In this document: positions 62,948-64,000 of the stretch, piece by piece
How positions within the stretch are numbered: the stretch's first letter is position 1
Layout: every line of letters begins with the position of its first letter
Source: Candidatus Pseudomonas phytovorans
GTDB lineage: Bacteria; Pseudomonadota; Gammaproteobacteria; Pseudomonadales; Pseudomonadaceae
Direction of reading: 5' to 3'
NCBI GenBank assembly: GCA_029202525.1
Contig: CP119325.1
Span: 2,020,001 to 2,084,000, forward strand
Length of the DNA stretch: 64,000 nucleotides
Position numbers and translations under genes: made by a program
Notes under the pieces: generated by a model
What the model saw: the letters and a program-made list of their open reading frames with translations, nothing else
Told to the model about the DNA's origin: nothing
Databases searched by the model: none

Positions 62948-63242
62948 TTTGCATCCTCCACGAACGCAGAATCTGGTGGGCTGCCTTGATGTCTCGCTGT
63001 TGGCCGCTTTTGTCGCCGCCGCAAAGCAGAATGACGAATGTGCTGCCTGCCTGATGGAAATACACCGGGTAACCAGGCCCATAGTGAACCCTGAGCTCAC
63101 TGATGCCGTGGCCAACCGGGGACACGTCGCCAGGTAGGCCCTCCATCAACCGGTTGATACGAGAAATGATTCGGGCTCTGGCGGTAACGTCCCGGAGGCC
63201 GGTCACCCAATGTCTGAAACTGCTGGATTCGATTTTCTTCAT
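62940..63242 (-). CDS. RelE/ParE-superfamily toxin (HI1419 type)
   Basis: A 100-residue killer protein: FRHWVTGLRDVTARARIISR, INRLMEGLPGDVSPVGHGIS, ELRVHYGPGYPVYFHQAGST, FVILLCGGDKSGQQRDIKAA. This is the HigB/Gp49-like pattern, mostly mRNA-cutting translation inhibitors. Conserved basic residues and the GPGYPVYF strand are intact, so it is probably active. The toxin precedes the antitoxin. No ribosome binding site is visible, and the predicted transcript start lies only about ten bases upstream, so translation may be nearly leaderless. Confidence 0.93.
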   Translation of the reverse strand: MKKIESSSFRHWVTGLRDVTARARIISRINRLMEGLPGDVSPVGHGISELRVHYGPGYPVYFHQAGSTFVILLCGGDKSGQQRDIKAAHQILRSWRMQND

Positions 63243-63250
63243 CGAGTGAA

Positions 63251-63284
63251 TGTAGTTTATAAACTACAGCTGGCGTGCCAGCAA
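63251..63284 (-). promoter_or_regulatory. toxin-antitoxin promoter with palindromic operator
   Basis: TGTAGTTTATAAACTACA (63251-63268) is a perfect 18-bp palindrome, nine bases before the toxin ATG. On the minus strand a TATAAA (-10; 63261-63256) lies inside it, and TTGCTG (-35; 63284-63279) is 17 bases upstream. An operator over the -10 box fits autorepression by the antitoxin or the complex. Confidence 0.8.
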
Positions 63285-63418
63285 CTGGTTTCTGCCTATT
63301 GCCGTTTCATTGGCTTCAGGCCCGCTGACTTCACCCACCAATATCTTTCGGAACATCACCCTTCATCAGCGGGTCCCAACCTGTGTACCCCTTCCGTCCA
63401 CAGCTGGAGCCCATCACC

Positions 63419-63814
63419 ATGAGCATCGCCTACGACTGGGACCTGATCGAACGCTTGCTGCACGAGGTGCAGAACGGCGCCGGTCATAGTTTTACGCCAC
63501 GCCCCTATGCCGAACAGCACGCCGCGGCGCAGGCCGCCAAGGGTGAGCCGGTGGGCGATCTGGACCATCTGAAAACCCATGCCTGCGAGTACGAAAAGCT
63601 GCTTTTCAAGCGGGGTTTCATCGAAAGCCGGCCTGAAGAAGAGGGCGGCAATGGCGAGAACTTCGTGCTGACCGAGCGCGGTTTACGCTTGCTGAGCCTG
63701 ATCGACAGCAGCATCCCGGGCTTCGAGCACCCGCGCCAGGTGCTGGACGAACAGGCGGATGCGCTGGATGAAGCCACCTTCGAGCAGGTGTCTTCCAAGG
63801 CGCAGATCGCTTGA
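63419..63814 (+). CDS. small cytoplasmic protein, possible winged-helix (DUF2513-like)
   Basis: 131 residues: MSIAYDWDLIERLLHEVQNG at the start, DLDHLKTHACEYEKLLFKRG and FVLTERGLRLLSLIDS in the middle. The order of a helical start, a second helix pair ending in GFIESR and a strand with LTERG resembles winged-helix proteins of the DUF2513 type. GGAG lies nine bases before the ATG. No neighbour hints at its role. Family assignment tentative. Confidence 0.75.
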   Translation: MSIAYDWDLIERLLHEVQNGAGHSFTPRPYAEQHAAAQAAKGEPVGDLDHLKTHACEYEKLLFKRGFIESRPEEEGGNGENFVLTERGLRLLSLIDSSIPGFEHPRQVLDEQADALDEATFEQVSSKAQIA

Positions 63815-63920
63815 GGTCGTTTTGAGGCTGGCAAGATCGGGTACGCAAACCCGATAATCGGTAGCTTCTGAATACTGCCGAGCCTATGCCCATGCCTTCG
63901 ATCACCCCAGAGGCCCGCCT

Positions 63921-64000
63921 ATGAGTGCGGTCCGCAAGAACCCTGACGCCTTCGCCTTTCAGGTGATGCTGGGGCTGTGCCTGATCTGGGGTTGCCAGCA
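63921..64000 (+). CDS. start of a DMT-superfamily transporter (runs out of window)
   Basis: The first 26 codons read MSAVRKNPDAFAFQVMLGLC and then LIWGCQ, the opening of an EamA transporter with its first helix. AGAGG precedes the ATG. The rest lies beyond the window edge. Confidence 0.7.
   Translation, partial: MSAVRKNPDAFAFQVMLGLCLIWGCQ

Overview
The window looks like chromosome of a fluorescent pseudomonad of the Pseudomonas putida group. The reasons are the high GC content with C/G-ending codons, many REP hairpins of the type known from P. putida (cores such as cttcgcgggt..acccgctcccacag), and typical Pseudomonas neighbourhoods: aceK, a MaoC hydratase/lipase/fadD2/fadD1 cluster, and hrpA near a beta-ketoacyl synthase III. 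Species assignment is from memory of gene content and order and was not checked by a search.

Layout. 1-8.1 kb: a DMT transporter with a DUF4265 protein, aceK (isocitrate dehydrogenase kinase/phosphatase), a lipoprotein, a CvfB-like S1 protein, a CsbD stress protein, a YihY membrane protein coupled to peptide deformylase, and a GNAT enzyme. 8.3-11.4 kb: a secreted DUF2790 protein, then an ECF42-type sigma factor module (NTF2-like, YciI/DGPF, SRPBCC, sigma factor). 11.5-17 kb: fatty-acid uptake and activation (MaoC hydratase, monoacylglycerol-lipase-like hydrolase, two acyl-CoA ligases). 17-20 kb: a PuuA/PuuB-like polyamine pair. 20-28.4 kb: hrpA, a KAS III homologue, a porin and a FemAB-like protein. 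28.5-37.3 kb: an ABC exporter, periplasmic cyclophilin, hydrolase, LysR regulator, azoreductase, two carriers and an MscS-type channel.

37.4-60.8 kb is the accessory-looking part and the main point of interest. Three tightly coupled genes encode a periplasmic adaptor, an inner-membrane GAF-like/HlyD adaptor, and a polytopic M50 (HEFGH) protein fused to a HlyD-like tail. They are followed by an Asp/Asn beta-hydroxylase-like dioxygenase, a sulfotransferase, a GNAT acetyltransferase, a phage-tail-collar (MdpB-like) protein, a 4,590-residue repeat protein with an LEPR motif and a DUF4347 head, and a TolC-family lipoprotein. A stand-alone APS kinase (PAPS synthesis) lies convergently at the end. 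I read this as a candidate export system without its own ABC ATPase, coupled to enzymes that may hydroxylate, sulfate or acetylate the exported giant surface protein. That reading is inference.

The giant protein contains about 30 Ig-like repeats of about 102 residues. They are arranged in three-repeat super-units of 918 bp, and one super-unit is tandemly duplicated with a single mismatch over 985 bp.

60.9-64 kb: a DEAD-box helicase, a small secreted protein, a HI1419/HI1420-type toxin-antitoxin pair with a perfect 18-bp palindrome over its promoter, a small uncharacterised protein, and the start of another DMT transporter. REP/BIME hairpins separate most transcription units.
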